A stretch of DNA of 64,000 bases from Cephalopachus bancanus (taxonomy: Eukaryota > Chordata > Mammalia > Primates > Tarsiidae), in contig JAPVLO010000161.1 of the NCBI GenBank assembly GCA_027257055.1, forward strand, positions 1,116,001 through 1,180,000, in the 5' to 3' direction. Every line of letters begins with the position of its first letter. Within the stretch, counting starts at the first letter, position 1. A program made the position numbers and the translations under genes. The notes beneath the pieces were generated by a model that worked only from the letters and a program-made list of their open reading frames with translations, did no database searches and had not been told where the DNA came from. Below, in pieces: positions 1 through 11,797 of this stretch.

Positions 1-1270
1 TGCCTTGGTCTGGAATGCTTCCAAGAGGACTTCCATGTCAATTCTTACTTCTTGACAACCTAAAAGAACATCTGGTACCTGACAGGCATAAAGGATTCAT
101 TAAAAGGGCACATGATGGAGCAGGTTTACTGGACTTTTAGTCAAGACAAAAGCTCATCTTAGAAGTTTCCAAGTGGCCACTTTCACAGATGTTTCACCTA
201 CTGAGAAATGAAGAGCATGATTCTTCCACAAGATAGCTAGACCCGTTCACTTTAGAGTCCTGAAAGTATCATCACTTCAACCATACACAAAATAACATTG
301 GTCATTGGCTATTAATTGTGGCAATGGCTCTTCTTTTCTCCTGGGACACACATGTGAGCACTCCAAGGTAAAGTTTACAAATGATCCCTTCTGAGAATGA
401 GCTTGATCACAGCCGACTTCAGTTGGATCAGAGCAGAAAAGGTAAGAGATCGCTTCACTGCAAAGCCAAGAGGAACTTCTCTCACTTGGAGGCAATGAGT
501 GGAACAAATTCTAGTCCCAGTCCTATCATGATCCAGCAGAGTGAGTGTAACAATTTTACTCAATTCTCTGAACTTCAGTTCACTAATCTTAAAGGACTGC
601 TGTTGAAACTCAGATGCCAGTTGAAATGTTCCTTCTCCTTAACGCTCTAGATTTTAAGGTTGTTTGCAGTCCCATTTCATAAATTGTGGATAGCCCATTG
701 TCTCTTTCAAAGACTCCTGAAAGTTCTGGGTGTGCTGCAGTTCTCTGCCCACCTTTGACTCCAAGCTTTGGCATTTATTCTTGTGGTGATATTTCAAATG
801 ATTCTTCCTACCATCCAGACAGAGAAATCATTCCCTCTCCTTGATTTGCCTCAAATCATTCCTGGGTACACAAGGTCTTTGTATCTGAAGCTGACTTTAC
901 TGGGTATTCAAATGCAAACTATTTAAAATATGATATTCAGCTTCCTTGGTCTCCACATTCACTGGGTCATCCACTAAGTCAGACTCAGAAGTCTCTCTCC
1001 TCTCTTCTCCGTCCCCCGCTGAATTTCTATTTGTTCTATTATAAAAAATAGTTTACCTGTTTCTTTGTGGCACCATCTCCTTCTAGCCTCTGCACAGACT
1101 CACATTTTACATGGAGTAACTCATTAGAGGTAGTTTTCTAAGCAGGGACACCCTCCTCCCCAAAAAGACTTCTGATGCTTGTCTTTAGATATTAATTTTT
1201 TCATCCCCACTTTGTTTGAAGAACTCATGGTAATAGTGAACACAAACGCATATCAGGAATTGGCATGATT
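1..1270. other. Unassigned, non-coding
   Basis: No repeat family or gene is recognised. The short open frames at 277-650 overlap on both strands and show no codon structure, splice pattern or familiar motif. The base composition is that of ordinary AT-leaning mammalian DNA. Confidence 0.5.
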
Positions 1271-1271
1271 C

Positions 1272-1346
1272 ACCAAGACTTCTGAGTATCTATAATGCAT
1301 CAGGAATTGTGCTAAAAATTTTTACATCAATCAACTCATCCCTTGC
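1272..1346 (-). repeat. Possible MIR fragment
   Basis: The stretch 'aattgtgctaaaaattttta' followed by 'caatcaactcatcc' resembles the antisense MIR phrase 'gcactgttctaagcacttta ... attaactcatttaatcc'. It is short and strongly diverged, so it could be chance. Confidence 0.3.
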
Positions 1347-1954
1347 CTTCAAAGGTCTTAAACCTGGGGTCAGCACCCTAAACTGAGTTCACCCCAGGAA
1401 TCCATCATGCTGACTTGTTCTGAGGTCAGGAGAGGGGGGATACTTCCATAAGATGAATCGAGATGTTTCAATTCCTTATGCAAAGAAGATAATGAAAAAC
1501 TGCAGCTCTGGTTCAAGACCAGTGAGCCTGTACTGGAGAGGAATGTTGGAAATTCTGAGCATAGGAAGGTCTCTGCTCCTGGAGCCCAGCCCAGATCCCT
1601 TGGTTCCTACTCAAGACACAGGGCAAAGGAGTTGCAGCAAAGAACTGTATCTATGTCCACTTTAGTGGCTTTGGTAGGAAGATCAGTGTATATCATCGCA
1701 GAGGTGGCTCCTCTGGTGAACAGCAGTGGCAATGTCCTTTCAAACATTGCCACAAGTGTTGCTATTTAGAAAAAATATCGCAGCAAGAAAGATTGCCATA
1801 AGCAACTCTGGGAAAAAGCTATGGGAAGGAAGGGGACAAAGGGACATTACAAGTGCCTCTTGAGAATTCCCAGGACATCTTGTGGTCTGCTTGCGGGGGC
1901 TACATTCTTACAGATCACGTGGGAGTTGAGCCAGAACAATACTTTTGTAAGAAT
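1347..1954. other. Unassigned, non-coding
   Basis: No repeat or gene is recognised. A 70-codon frame at 1453-1665 has no recognisable motif and is followed by unrelated sequence; I do not support it as a gene. Confidence 0.45.
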
Positions 1955-4176
1955 GTTGCTTTTTAAAATTTATTTTTGAAAGGTTTTATATTTACAAAAA
2001 AATTGAGAAACTAGTGTGAGTTCCCATATACCTCACTTCTATTTTCCCCTATTGTTAACTCTTTACATTAGTGTGATAAATTTATTTTAATTAACAAGCC
2101 AGTATTGATATATTATTAACTAAAGTACATACTTTGTTTAGATTTCCATAGTTTTTACCTAATCTCCTTCTTCTATTCCAGAATCCCATCCAAGATGCCA
2201 TATTTAGTTCTGTCTCCTTAGACTCCTCTTGGCTGTGGAAGTTTCTTAGACTTTTCTTGACTTTGATGACTGTGAAAGTTTTGAGTACTGGTCATATACA
2301 TAATAGGACACTCCTCTATTGGAATTTGTCTGATGTTCTTCTCATGATTAGACTGAAGTTAAGGGTTTTTGAGAGGAAGATTGCCCCGGTAAAGTGCTAT
2401 TTTTATCACATCATATCAAGGATACATACTATCAACATGATTTATGATATTTCATGTTGACCTTGATCACCTGGCTGAGGGAGAGTTTCTCAGGTTTCTC
2501 CTCTGTAAGTTCCTTTTTTCCTTCCTTTACATACTGTAGCCTTTGGAAGGAAGTCACGACTCAAGGAGGGGAGAGATACGCTTCACTCTTTAAAGGTGGA
2601 GTATATACATAATTTGGAATTCTGCTTTGAAGAATTATCTCTGTTCTTCCAATTATTTGCTTTATTCAACTATTTATATCAGCATGGGTCAACTGATATA
2701 ATATATTTGAAGTATGTTTTACTTTGAGTTATAATTGAATACCATTATTTATTTTGTTGTTCAGATTGTTCCAGCTTCAGCCATTGGGGGTTCTTTCAGT
2801 TGACTCCTGTGTTCTTTTGATGAACTTCCATCATTGTGTATCTGTGTACCTGTGGGTTGTCTTTTTTGTAGGGTGAAACACTTTCTTTCCTTCTGGCTAC
2901 AAGATACTCCAGAATCATCTCTTGTATGTCTTGCTAGAATCAGCCATTTCTTCAAGGATTTTGAGTTTCTTTTTTATATTGGAGAATGGAATTAAAAACC
3001 AAAATTTGAATGCTAGGTGTGCTCATTGCTAGTGGACTATGGTTTCCTTGTGCCCCTCAGAGCCGACAGAACAAAAAGATATATGTTTGTACATTAATCA
3101 ATGTAGATACTGTTAAATATTTTTATATGTAGTCATCTTCATATACATCAAGATAATCATGAGCTCTTGCTGATGTCTTCAACTCTAATTTATTATCACA
3201 TTAATCAATCTATCCTCCTCCCCTGCTGATCTCTACATTTCCATTCCAACAATGAGAGACCTGACTCTCACCATCTGCCATCCATTTACTCCACTGTATA
3301 CATTTCAATGCAGTATCTGAACTGCTAACTTGTCCCCTATGAAAGACAACTTAACCAACTAGTGTACAGTGCTCATGTACAGTGCCTTTTGCCTTTAGTT
3401 TTACAGACTCCATGCATTTCCAAAGTTATTTAGGTCAGCATATTTTCCACTAACCCTCTTTAGTGAAGTTGTTTCACAGATTTATAATACACTTAGATTG
3501 TTTTGTTATATTCTACATTCCATTCTGGATTCTTTGAACTCCTAAACACTTTTCTAATGTACATACATTAAGGTTCATTCTTTGTGCTATAAAGTTCTAC
3601 GGGTTTTCGAAAATGCCTAGTGTCACGCCTTGGCTTAATCACCCTAAGAAATCCTCTGTGCTTTGCAGATTCAAACTTCCTCTTCCCCCAGTACTCCTTC
3701 TTCTGGTCAACACTGATCTGTTTTTCGTCTCTGTATCTTTGTCTTTCCCAGAATCTCAGGTAATTGGAATCATACACTACTTAGTGTTAACAGACTAGTT
3801 TCTTTTGCTTCACAATATGAATCTACTGTTCATTCGTGTCTCTTCATGGCTTGATGACTTTTTTCTCTTTTTCACTGAAAAGTACTGCATTGTATGGGTG
3901 TACCACGGTTTGCTTATCCATTCTCATATTGAAGGACATGTCTACATATCTTACAAATATTTTGTTATACTTATACCTAGTATATACCTAAATATTTCAT
4001 TTGGGGGGGAGTTGGTGTAAATAATATGTTTACAATTTCAAATTCCACTTATTCTTGCTGAAAAAGAGAAAAGCAACTGGCTTTTGGATATTAACCTTGC
4101 ACACTGCAGTCTTGCTATAGTCACTTCCTAAAATTCCGGGAGATTTTTGTGGATTCTTTTGTATTTTCTACATAGA
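1955..4176 (-). mobile_element. Old L1M-class LINE fragment, 3' part, antisense
   Basis: The reading on + is the reverse complement of an ancient mammalian L1 3' region. Phrases seen are 'ttgttccagcttcagccatt', 'gactcctgtgttcttttgat' and 'gctaggtgtgctcattgct' (L1M 3'UTR). Further right come 'aaatcctctgtgctttgcag', 'ggaatcatacactac', 'tcttcatggcttgat' and 'gtaccacggtttgcttatcc', which match antisense ORF2 and 3' sequence. Divergence is high and no reading frame survives. The element may be two adjacent fragments (about 1955-3460 and 3565-4176). It is broken at its right end by an Alu. Confidence 0.75.
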
Positions 4177-4185
4177 AAATCATGT

Positions 4186-4475
4186 CAGGCTGTGCTTGAC
4201 GGCTCAGCCTGTAATCCCAGCACTTCGGGAGGCCAAGGCAAGTGGATTGCCTGAGCCCATGGGTTTGAGACCAGCCCGGGCAACTTGGCAAGACCTCATC
4301 TCTACAATAAACCCTAAACTAGCCAGGTGTGGTAGCGTGAGCCTGTAGTTCCAACTACTTGGAAGGTTGAGGCAGAAGGATTGCAGGTTGACCACTGGGG
4401 TGATCGTGAGCGAGCCATGGCACTCCAGCCTGGCTGACAGAGTGAGACTCCAACTCAAAAAAAGAAAAAAATAAT
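4186..4475 (+). mobile_element. Dimeric Alu (lineage type), older copy
   Basis: It begins 'caggctgtgcttgacggctc' and carries 'agcctgtaatcccagcactt', a middle linker 'tctctacaataaaccctaaa' and a 3' end 'gagactccaactc' plus an A-rich tail. The flanking target duplication 'aatcatgt' lies at about 4178-4185 and 4476-4483. Its substitutions relative to the other copies make it one of the older members of the type. Confidence 0.9.
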
Positions 4476-4699
4476 AATCATGTTATCTGTGAATAAAGGC
4501 CATTTTATATCTTCTCTCCAAAGTGGTGTTGTCTTATATTAGCTACAACTTCCAGTCAAATGTTGGGTGGTGCAACTTGATATAAATATACTAATTTGCA
4601 AAATTCTTTAAGATAATGGTATTATTACTATCTTGCAGATAAAGAACTTGATGGTTAGAACATTTAATTATGTCAGAAAACATACAAACCTAGGTATTT

Positions 4700-4925
4700 T
4701 ATCTTTGGGAAAGCACATAGCATAGTGGTTAATAGTACCTGTTGTTGCTACTTGCTATCTGTGAGATCCTGAGAAAGTTGCTTAAGCTGTTTTAAGTGTC
4801 AGTTTCCTCAACTGTAAAATAAGGATGATGATAATAGTCTTGCCTTAAGTTGAATTAAATTACATTAAATTAAATGTGGTAAAAATTGTAAAGTACCTAG
4901 AATAGTTTATTTCACTAGGTGCTTA
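4700..4925 (+). repeat. MIR SINE
   Basis: Diagnostic order is seen: 'gcatagtggttaatag', then 'cagtttcctcaactgtaaaa' and 'taaggatgatgataatagt', then 'agtacctagaatagt' and 'taggtgctt'. This is a nearly full-length but diverged tRNA-derived SINE. Confidence 0.8.
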
Positions 4926-5082
4926 AAAAATAAAAATAAAATAAAGCCCTAGGCTTTTTCTATTTCAGCATCTGCCTTTGAACCTGTCTTTATCTGAAAC
5001 TGAAAGATATTAATAGAATCAATTTCCTAAATTCATTGTGTGTGAAATACAGACTAAGGAGACAAGCACCAGGTAAGCACTC

Positions 5083-5345
5083 AACAAATATTGTCTATAG
5101 TTATTAAAATATTTACTAACTTGGGTGTCCTCTTATATTTCACTATTGCAATTATTCCTGAAATGAGCATTCTTACACACATATTTTTGCGTGAGGATGA
5201 TTTTTCTGCACGCTGAAATCCGAGAAGTAGAATCGCTGGGTCAAGGATAAGGATGTTTGAAGTTTCACTAGATATCACATAATTTCCCTCTAAGAATTAT
5301 ACTGCTTCAAATCCCCCACAAACAATATATATCACAACTTCACTA
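5083..5345 (-). mobile_element. L1 fragment, antisense ORF2 3' region
   Basis: 'gtagaatcgctgggtcaagg' followed by degenerate sequence is the usual antisense L1 phrase near the ORF2 end. No frame survives. It may belong to the same old insertion as the upstream L1M, separated by a MIR. Confidence 0.55.
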
Positions 5346-5501
5346 ATACAGGATATTATCAACCCTTTTCATTTTTGTCAGTATGCAAGTTGAAAACTTG
5401 TATTTCACTTATTTTATTTTACTTTACATTTACTTGTTAATGAAATTAAGCGTATGTATATATCCTTCGGCTTATTCACGATGTTGGCTTTGTTTGTTTT
5501 T

Positions 5502-5610
5502 AGATATCTTGAGCACCTGTTATATGCTGGATATGGTTTCCAGGCACTGGGGAGATAGTGGTTAACAAAATAGACCAAATTTTTGCTCTTGCTGAATGAG
5601 TTTTATTTTA
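5502..5610 (-). repeat. L2 LINE 3' end, antisense
   Basis: 'ttgagcacctgttatatgct' and 'caggcactggggagatagtg', followed by 'aacaaaatagacc', is the reverse complement of the L2 3' terminus. Confidence 0.65.
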
Positions 5611-5700
5611 TTTTTTCCTTAATGATTTGTAACGGCTCGTTGTTTATTTTGAAAATTTGTCCCTTGTCTGCAGTGTGCAACAGTTTTTGGGGAAGTGGCA

Positions 5701-5993
5701 TTTTTTTTTTTTTTTTTTTTGAGTTGGAGTCTCACTCTGTCGCCCAGACTGGAGTGCAGTGGCCGCTTCCGGCCACCGCAGCCTCGCCTGCTGGGCTCCG
5801 GCGATCCTTCCGCCTCCGCCTTCCGAGTAGCGGGAATTACAGGCATGCGCTACCACGCCCGGCTGATTTTTTGATTTATTGTAGAGATGAGGTCTCGCTG
5901 CCCAGGCGGGTCTCGAGCCTACGGGCTCAGGCAATCCACTCACCTCAGCCTCCCAAAGGCGCGGGATTACAGGCTGAGCCACCGAGCCCGGCC
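5701..5993 (-). mobile_element. Dimeric Alu (lineage type), antisense, full length
   Basis: A T20 run then 'gagttggagtctcactctgt' through 'gctgagccaccgagcccggc'. The target duplication 'ggaagtggca' plus T's lies at 5691-5700 and 5994-6003. Many CpGs are intact, so it is a comparatively young copy. A 194-codon frame crossing it is an antisense-Alu artefact. Confidence 0.95.
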
Positions 5994-6008
5994 GGAAGTG
6001 GCATTTTT

Positions 6009-6800
6009 AAGGCGGAGAATGACACAGGACTATCTTTTTGGAGTGTAATAAAGTGTTACCTCCCAGGAGGCTCACAGGTGATTGTTCCTGTCTGGAAGCA
6101 GCGGTCACAATCAAATGTTAATGATTTCCTGATTTACCAATACAAACCAGATGCAGAATCCCCTTAACGCATGCTTGATAAGAGTTAGAGCAAGGTAGGG
6201 ACAGCAGAGTCAAGGTAATCTTACAATCCTGAATGCCCTGGTTTACAATTCCCCGCCCCCCCACACACTTATTAAACAACACTTGAAAGTATGGCCCAAG
6301 GATGGCGTCTCAGGCCCAAATCCAAAGTCAAAATTGAAGCAAATTACCTAACGTGGCCTAATGATGGGGTCCTTTGGGTAGTAGATGGTAAATCAATAGT
6401 TTTCATCTGAGCATAGAGCCCCGTTATTCAAGAAAACAATTTGTATCTAATCTGTGCCAAAGACTTAGAACCGAACTTGCAGGACACAAAGACCTGATGT
6501 TGATGTACTCAGCACCATTTTATTACTATTCTGAGGAACCTGGGTAGGCACTAAGTTCACTGACTAGGATGGCTCCTCGTGGTTTACCTGGAAGGCAAAC
6601 TTGGGCTGCAGTCTCTGAGGACGGCAGCAAACACTTCTTCCATCTTCTCTCTCAGGCGTTTTCTCAAGGGGCAACCACACCTGTACCCATGAGAAATTAC
6701 GTAAGGATCTGAAAAGCTTTGTTCCCTGAGAAGGTCAAGTCTGTGTGAATTGGAGGGAAAGGATAATAAAGTTCCCCTCGACACACAAACGTTTGCGAGC
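6009..6800. other. Unassigned, non-coding
   Basis: No gene or clear repeat is recognised between the Alu and the CA run. The antisense frame starting in the CA run encodes only a Cys-Val run plus unrelated residues. Confidence 0.45.
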
Positions 6801-6802
6801 AT

Positions 6803-6846
<44 letters not shown>
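6803..6846. repeat. (CA)n microsatellite
   Basis: About 22 uninterrupted CA units, bounded by 'catg' on the left and 'gaaacacactg' on the right. It is likely to be polymorphic. Confidence 0.97.
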
Positions 6847-6851
<5 letters not shown>

Positions 6852-7189
6852 CACACTGAATATCCTTTGAAACAGCACTTTTTAAACTGAAAATATTCCT
6901 TAGCTGTTTATTAGGTAGTACTTAAATAATAATAAATTCAGTTTATTAGGTAGAAACTAAAAAGGCATAATCTCCAAGCTATTAGGTAGCACCCTAAAGA
7001 AAATAATCTCCACACTGACTATTGCTGTCTCATAGGGCTAAGTTGTGGCTTTTGTGACATTCCTCACAAGTTGTATATTGGACATTTGGGATATTTAATG
7101 TGACGTTGAAGCAAGCAGCATTTGTTTTTCTCATATCGTGTTATAAGAAGCATTCTTAGCACAGAATTATATTAAGGAAACTGTTCATT
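6847..7189. other. Unassigned AT-rich stretch
   Basis: It contains three imperfect echoes of 'ttaggtagta' (6910-6990) with 'aataat' runs, but no recognised repeat family or gene. Confidence 0.4.
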
Positions 7190-7202
7190 AGAAAACACTA
7201 GA

Positions 7203-7497
7203 GCCAGGCTCGGTGGCTCAGCCTGCAATCCCACGCTTTGGGAGGCTGAGGTGAGTGGATTGCCTGAACCCGTGGGTTCGAGGCCCGCCTGGGCAATTTG
7301 GCGAGACCTCAGCTCTACGATAAATCAAAAATTAGCCAGGTGTGGTAGCACACGCCTGTAGTTCCAGCTACTTGGAAGACTGAGGTGGAAGGATCGCCGG
7401 AGCCCAGCAGGTCGAGGCTGCGGTAGCCGGGAGCGGCCACTGCCCTCCAGTCTGGGCAACAGAGTGAGACTCCAACTCAAAAAAAAAAAAAAAAAAG
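7203..7497 (+). mobile_element. Dimeric Alu (lineage type), full length
   Basis: 'gccaggctcggtggctcagc' to 'gagactccaactc' plus A18. The target duplication 'agaaaacactaga' lies at about 7190-7202 and 7498-7510, so both edges are well fixed. Confidence 0.95.
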
Positions 7498-7619
7498 AGA
7501 AAACACTAGAGAACACCAGTAAAATATTACAACAAGCTAGTGACCTCTAAATACTGTCTTTATGTGAGCTTCTTAGGTTTACAATGTATTTTTCTGATTT
7601 TAAATTAAATAACAGATAC

Positions 7620-7800
7620 CATTTATTTGGCTTACGCTATGTACATTTATAATTTACGTATTTCGCTTACACTATGCATGTATATGTTATATATACACAC
7701 TATGTATATGCATATTATATGGCTTATATGTATACTAATCTTTGCAAATAACCAGTTGCGCATTAAATTATATTGTATAGTATATATTGTACATAATCAT
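7620..7800. repeat. Degenerate TA/TATG-rich simple sequence
   Basis: Runs such as 'tatgttatatatacacacta' and 'tatatggcttatatgtatac' make a low-complexity patch. The 75-codon frame across it is compositional noise. Confidence 0.7.
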
Positions 7801-7999
7801 TCATCTTTGCAAAAAAGCACAAAGCAGGCATTATTTTTCTCATTTTATAAATGAAGAAAATTGAGTTTCAGCAAGGATCGATATCTTGTTGAATGCCAGA
7901 CATCTAATATGTAACCAACTTTGATTGAAATGCAGATCATTCTTCCTCTGTCACAAAGTTAACATTTATATTAATGACAATAATAATCCTGCTATGTTC

Positions 8000-8185
8000 C
8001 AGGCACTGTTCCAAGTACATTATCTATTAGCTCATTTCACTTCCATGAGGTAGGTATTAGTATCTCCCCATTTTATAGATGAGAAAACTGAGACACAGAG
8101 AGATTAAGCAAATTGCTGAAAGCTACACAGTTAATGTGTGGAGCTGGTATTTGAGTTTAAGATGTCTGACTCCAGTGATCTTTCC
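8000..8185 (-). repeat. MIR SINE, antisense
   Basis: 'tgttccaggcactgttccaa', 'ccattttatagatgagaaaa' and 'ctgagacacagagagattaa' are in the order of a reverse-complemented MIR, ending near 'gtctgactcc'. Confidence 0.85.
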
Positions 8186-8661
8186 ACCATGTCTTTCAGA
8201 TCTACATCTTGAAACAGAAATAAGAGTGGAGAGAAATCACTTTTAACCTTTTTACAAACATAGGCAAAGTGCTTTCTTAGCAGATTATTCATGTTTCCCC
8301 ATCTACCAGCAATGTATGTGATTGCTCACCTTAGTACACCCCATTAAACATTTATTTTCTCAAAAAAAGAGAAGAAAATCTTAGTGACTTTGGAAGGCAG
8401 AGCATGTTATATTGTTAGTGTTTAGTAATTGCCAGTTTGTCATGTGTTAGCAGATATTTATAATTCCCTTCTAGTGGATATTTTTCTTCCCTTAGGACAA
8501 TTATCTTGGATGATCATTTGACCCCTGAGGATGGAGTAGCTGAGAGCTGTGGCATCTTCCTGGCCTGGTCCTTTTGATCCTGGATGCTTCTAGCTTCCTT
8601 ACTGGCCCTAAATGCCTCTGACTGAACGCCATGCCTCATTTTGGATTCACATACTGTAGTT
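8186..8661. other. Unassigned, non-coding
   Basis: No gene or repeat is recognised. Confidence 0.4.
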
Positions 8662-8677
8662 CATTCTTTACCATTTT

Positions 8678-9932
8678 ATTTTTATTTTTTTAATTAAAAA
8701 AATTTTTATTTATTTACTTTTTGTTTTAAAGATGTGGGGTACAATTCAGGGTTAGGTATATAAATGCTCTTTATACAGGTACCCTTGTTGTTGTCTCCCT
8801 CCCCTGGCAGTTTCCCACTACTGTCAATCCCTTTCTTATAGTATTATGATAATTGTTCAAGGTCTGCTTATGAGTGAGAACATGTGGTACTCAGTTCTTT
8901 TTTTCTGTCATAGGTCACTCAGTATTGTACACTCTAAGTCCATCCAAGTTGCTGCGAAGTCCATATGTTTGTCCTTCTTTATGGCTGGTTAATATTCCAT
9001 TGTGTATATGTACCACATCTTTTTTATCCAGTCCAGCTTCGATGGGCAGCATGATTGGTTCCATGTTTTTGCTAATGTGGACAGAGCTGCAACAAATATG
9101 CATGTGCAGGTATCTTTTTGGTAGAAAGACTTGAGTTCCTCTGGGCATATTCCCAATAGGGGGATTGCTGGGTCACATGGAAGGTCAATTTCTAGTTCTT
9201 TCAGAAATTTCCACACTGTCTTCCAAAGAGGTTACACTAGTTTGCAGTTCCACCAGCAGTGTAAAAGTATTCCTTTTTCTCTGCATCCTCACCAGTATCT
9301 GTTGTTTGTTTTACTAATGATGGCCATTTTTACTGCGGTTAGGTGTCTCAATGTGGTTGAGCACTTCTCTGATTTGCACTTCTCTGATGATGAGTGAGGC
9401 TGAGCACTTTTTCATGTGTCTGTTGGGTGCCCATATATCTTCTTTTGAGAAGTGTCTACTCATGTCTTTTGCCCAATTTTTTTTTTTTTTTTTTGAGTTG
9501 GAGTCCCACTCGGTCGCCCAGACTGGAGTGCAGTGGCCGCTCCCGGCCACCGCAGCCTCGCCTGCTGGGCTCCGGCGATCCTTCTGCCTCAGCCTTCCAA
9601 GTAGCCGGAATTACAGGCGTGTGCTACCACATCCGGCTGATTTTTTGATTTATTGTAGAGATGAGGTCTCACTGCCCAGGTGGGTCTCGAACCCACGGGC
9701 TCAGGCAATCCACTCACCTCAGCCTCCCAAAGGCGCGGGATTACAGGCTGAGCCACCGAGCCGGCTTGCCCAATTTTTAAAGGGGCTGTTTGTTTTTTTC
9801 CTTTTGGCGTGTTTGAGTTCCTTGTAGATCCTAGATGTTAAGCCTTTGTCAGATATAACGTTGGCAAATATTTTTCCCTCTCTGTGGGCTGTCTCCCTGG
9901 TCTCTTGATGGTTTCTTTTGCTTTGCAGAAGA
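8678..9932 (-). mobile_element. 5'-truncated L1 insertion, antisense, split by an Alu
   Basis: It is read on + as L1 3'UTR then the antisense ORF2 C-terminal region: 'ttatgagtgagaacatgtgg', 'taatattccattgtgtatat', 'gcaacaaatatgcatgtgca', 'ttccaccagcagtgtaaaag', 'gttccttgtagatcctagat'. It is flanked by an exact 16-bp target duplication 'cattctttaccatttt' at 8662-8677 and 9933-9948, so it is one insertion, truncated at its 5' end. About 970 bp of L1 remain after removing the nested Alu at 9481-9766. Its 3'UTR (phrase 'gtggggtacaattcag') is shared with the L1 copies at 35197 and 23219 and differs from common human L1PA ends. The frames are broken, so it is immobile. Confidence 0.95.
9481..9766 (-). 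mobile_element. Dimeric Alu (lineage type), nested in L1
   Basis: Antisense Alu 'gagttggagtcccactcggt' to 'gagccaccgagccggct'. The target duplication 'tgcccaattttt' lies at about 9470-9481 and 9767-9778, both inside L1 sequence. It therefore inserted after the L1. Confidence 0.95.
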
Positions 9933-10082
9933 CATTCTTTACCATTTTCTCAGGCTGGTCTTGTCATACTGAATCTGCTCGATCCTTGAGGAAGGAAAGA
10001 AAAATCCCTCTTAGTCACAGGAGCCAAATTACAATTGCTTTCCTCCATTGCTATGAGCCTTTTGTTTTTCCTTTCATATAAA

Positions 10083-10106
10083 ACACACACACACGGGGGG
10101 GGGAGA
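10083..10106. repeat. Short (CA)n plus G-run
   Basis: 'aacacacacacac' followed directly by 'gggggggg', a short low-complexity junction. Confidence 0.8.
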
Positions 10107-10196
10107 GAAATTTTGGAAATGACAGCTAAATACCAAATTCTATAAGAATTTTCTCAGTGGAGGACTCGGTGAGTTTCATGGCATGTTCCAGAAAAG

Positions 10197-10362
10197 AGAC
10201 AGCATAGAGCAGTTACATAGTTTTGGATCAGACAGACTTCAGTTTGAGACCCGACTCAACTGCTCAAAACTGGAGTAATGTGTAGAGATAATGTTCAGAA
10301 GAATTTAACACAGGGCTGACACATCAGATGTGCTCAATAAATTCCAGCTATGTTCATTAGTA
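10197..10362 (+). repeat. MIR SINE, diverged
   Basis: 'cagcatagagcagttacata', then 'acacagggctgac' and 'gtgctcaataaattccagct', matches the start and end of MIR, with the middle shortened. Confidence 0.6.
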
Positions 10363-11405
10363 TTAATAGTAGTGGAGATTTATACTGGGGGCATATGGGA
10401 AGTAATTGTCAAGAGAAGAGAAATGTTGAAAGAAAAGGGGGAAGGGAAGGAGGGTTTTTGTTTTGTTTTGTTTTGTTTTAGGAGAATTAATGTCCCAGCT
10501 TTGCAATTTTTTAAGGGAGCAAAATGCCGTGGCAATGCCCTCCTCCAATTTTGGTTATTTAGGCTCTTAATCATGTTCCCCTTCTTCTGATTATAATTTA
10601 CAACCAAATGACTTGGCTTCCATTTGTCTGCAAGTGATGCAATTGACATAACCCTCAGAATATTCCCTTGACTAATTAAGGCACTCATCAATTGGGCTTT
10701 AGCTTATCTGTTCAACCAGAAGGCAAAGTCAGAAGATGTCAGACTCAGAGTCATTCCCGTGGGCAAAGACATTACTAAGGAATCAGTTGGAAAAGTTGAA
10801 CTATATCTCCCTGTAAGATTTTCATGAGAAATTTACTTTCTAAGCCCGACTCTCCATATTCCTAAGATTTGTATAGATGATTTAGTGCCTTGATGGGAAG
10901 ATAACTATGCCTGTGGTTTCAGAAATTTCAGAGATATTGCTTGAAAATGAAAATTTCAGACTGCCAACTTCCTGATCTACATGGAGCCATGGAACCAGTG
11001 TAGCTGACTTTTGCCATCCTACTATCTCCAGCAGTCCCTTACTCAACTTCCCATATATGAACAAAAATATCTGAGTCCTGATCTACACATGCATATTTAT
11101 TTATTCAATGGCCATCCTGATTGATTCCCATGATCTGTTTAATCATACAACTCATCAACACAGTGATCAAGTTTGGCTTGCTCTCAAATCTGGCCCCTTG
11201 ATCCCAGTCTTGTTGACCTTGTAGTTTTGTGTAATCTTGTGCCTATTAGCATGCTATTTAAAAAATTTCTCCCCCAAATTACCTTCCTGCCAAAGGTGCT
11301 TTTTAAATGCAAATAGTCATGCAGCATTTCCCCCCTCAACAGCGTTTCGAAGGTTCCAAAATATCTATGATAGTGTTGCCCAATTGACAATGATGAAGGG
11401 AATAT
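10363..11405. other. Unassigned; includes a (TTTTG)n run
   Basis: A pentamer run 'ttttgttttgttttg' lies at 10455-10480. Otherwise no gene or repeat is recognised. The 103-codon antisense frame here carries no motif. Confidence 0.4.
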
Positions 11406-11410
11406 TCTAA

Positions 11411-11590
11411 TATTCTACAGCTGAACTGTTCAATTCTGTAGCCACTAGCCACATGAAGCTTGTGAGGATGTCAATATTGGCTAGTCAAAAATAAAAATTA
11501 AATTGCTTTTTAAAGTTGTAGCTTATTCAAGTTTCAACAGCCCTATGTGGTTAAGGTGGTCCATATTAGATGCTGCCGATCTATGGGTTA
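11411..11590. mobile_element. hAT-type nonautonomous DNA transposon remnant
   Basis: 'ctgtagccactagccacatg' together with 'ggctagtcaaaaataaaaat' and 'ggtggtccatattagatgct' resembles the common mammalian MER element containing 'gtagccactagccacatg'. It is degenerate and its terminal repeats cannot be fixed. Confidence 0.5.
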
Positions 11591-11797
11591 AAATCAAATT
11601 TGCTTAGCATGGTACATGAACGTTATGCTAATGGCAAGTGATGGAGAGTCCTTGTCATGTGGCTCCTGACTGTTTCTTTAGTCTCAGCTACCACTGTTCT
11701 CTGACTTGTATTTTTACTACCAAGCGCCTTGTAGCTTTCCCAATATACTTTATCAGGCAATACTACCATGTCTTTGTATAAACTATTCCCTTGGCTG

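Noticed and set aside
5583..6167. 194-codon open frame, the longest in the window
   Set aside because: Most of it is an antisense Alu read in one of its commonly open frames, extended into flanking unique DNA. No splice or codon evidence.
9351..9827. 158-codon frame joining L1 and Alu
   Set aside because: It crosses an L1-Alu insertion boundary and both parts are antisense repeat.
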